Assembly (NCBI GenBank): GCA_029779845.1
Contig: JAKOZT010000032.1
Coordinates: forward strand, 62,001-126,000
Direction: 5' to 3'
Length of the DNA: 64,000 nucleotides
From: Pseudomonadota bacterium
Lineage (GTDB): Bacteria > Pseudomonadota > Gammaproteobacteria > Burkholderiales > Burkholderiaceae_C
In this document: positions 63,457-64,000 of the stretch, in pieces
How positions within the stretch are numbered: position 1 is the stretch's first letter
How the letters are laid out: every line of letters begins with the position of its first letter
Notes under the pieces: model-generated
Told to the model about the DNA's origin: nothing
The model's database searches: none
The model's input: only the letters and a program-made list of their open reading frames with translations
Program-made: the position numbers and the translations under genes

Positions 63457-64000
63457 ATGGCTGCGCAGCCGGCGGTGATCGTTTTGGCGGCGGGCCGTGG
63501 CAGCCGTTTCCTCGGCGCGGACCACAAGCTGGCCCAGCGCCTGGGCAGCGCGACCGTGCTCGGAGCCACGCTGCGCCACGCGGTGGCGACGCACCTGCCG
63601 GTGGTGGTGGTCACCACCGAGGCCTTCGCCGAGACCGCGCGCCGCCACGTCGCGGCGCGCGACGTGATCGTGCTGCCCGAGGTCGGCACGCCGGGCGTGC
63701 CGGCGCTCGGCATGGGCTACTCGATCTCGGCCGGCATCAGCGCGATGCCCGATGCGCTGGGCTGGCTGATCCTGCCCGGCGACATGCCGATGGTGCGCAG
63801 CGACACGATGCTCGAAGTGGCGCGCAAGCTCGCGCACCACGCGGTGGTGTACGCGCAGCACAAGGGTGTGCGCGGGCACCCGGTGGGTTTCGCCTCCGAG
63901 CTGTACTCCGAACTCACCGCGCTGCGCGGCGACGAAGGCGCGCGCCGGCTGGTGGCGCGCTACCCGGCGATCGGCGTGGAGGTCGACGATCCCGGCGTGC
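63457..64000 (+). CDS. MobA-like NTP transferase, N-terminal part (cut by window edge)
   Basis: About 181 residues visible, start at ATG 63457 after a perfect ribosome site (AGGAGGT at 63444-63450). The nucleotidyltransferase signature is VIVLAAGRGSRFLGADHKLAQRL, then VLPEVGTPGVPALGMGYSIS, LGWLILPGDMPMVRSDTMLE and VRGHPVGFASELYSEL. This pattern is that of MocA/MobA-like cytidylyl- or guanylyltransferases for molybdenum cofactor; the exact nucleotide is unclear. The C terminus is outside the window. Confidence 0.9.
   Translation, partial: MAAQPAVIVLAAGRGSRFLGADHKLAQRLGSATVLGATLRHAVATHLPVVVVTTEAFAETARRHVAARDVIVLPEVGTPGVPALGMGYSISAGISAMPDALGWLILPGDMPMVRSDTMLEVARKLAHHAVVYAQHKGVRGHPVGFASELYSELTALRGDEGARRLVARYPAIGVEVDDPGV

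Overview
The window is a stretch of a GC-rich betaproteobacterial chromosome, most likely from the Burkholderiales and plausibly the Rubrivivax/Leptothrix/Methylibium group. The clues are the very high GC content, tightly packed genes with many ATGA stop/start overlaps, a Tat-exported NosZ, the order rsfS-rlmH-maf-rng, the tolB-pal-cpoB block, and a qseE-qseG-qseF locus. The taxonomic placement is inferred from gene content; no marker was compared with a database.

Layout. 1-5.8 kb: the N-terminal part of glnS (cut by the window edge), small envelope proteins, a LytS/LytTR two-component pair, a DUF1499 protein and an M14 peptidase lipoprotein. 5.8-13 kb: a HerA-like ATPase, a MITE-like element with perfect 28-bp inverted ends, a large class III cyclase/AAA/TPR protein, and, convergent to it, a SulP transporter with STAS and cyclic-nucleotide-binding domains. 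13-20.6 kb: housekeeping genes on the plus strand (yebC, purD, an acyltransferase, hemF, nadD, rsfS, rlmH, maf, rng). 20.7-24 kb: DUF924, a small membrane protein, a short-chain dehydrogenase with a divergent LysR regulator, and an AhpD-like protein. 24-28.9 kb: tolB-pal-cpoB, a YeeE/TsuA-type transporter, tcdA, and two lysine tRNAs.

28.9-30.9 kb is an accessory segment between the tRNA-Lys pair and the 3' remnant of a GntR/FCD regulator gene. It carries four small minus-strand genes, including a free-standing homologue of the RNA polymerase alpha-subunit C-terminal domain preceded by two overlapping hairpins. 31-41.9 kb is a nitrous-oxide-reduction locus. The minus-strand operon reads DUF2946-like - nosZ - nosR - membrane protein - nosD - nosF - nosY - nosL - nosL-like. 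A divergent unit carries a c-type cytochrome and an ApbE/NosX flavinyltransferase. An FNR/NNR-type dyad lies between the two units.

41.9-50.2 kb: a DUF218 protein, a giant DUF748 protein, and an AcoR-type sigma-54 activator divergent from a sorbosone-dehydrogenase-like protein and cytochrome c pair that has a near-consensus sigma-54 promoter. 50.3-57.6 kb: the sensor kinase - lipoprotein - sigma-54 response regulator (qseE-G-F type), then opgG-opgH for osmoregulated periplasmic glucans. 57.6-64 kb: a TonB-dependent receptor, msrA, a His-containing small exported protein, a ZnuD-like TonB receptor, pdxH, and the start of a MobA-like nucleotidyltransferase cut by the right edge.

The most unusual items are the cyclase / SulP-cNMP pair, which resembles the domain plan of the bicarbonate-regulated soluble adenylyl cyclase next to a possible anion carrier; the tRNA-Lys island with the lone alpha-CTD protein; the CTG-initiated rsfS with a histone-like Lys/Ala tail; and the MITE that may supply a promoter element.
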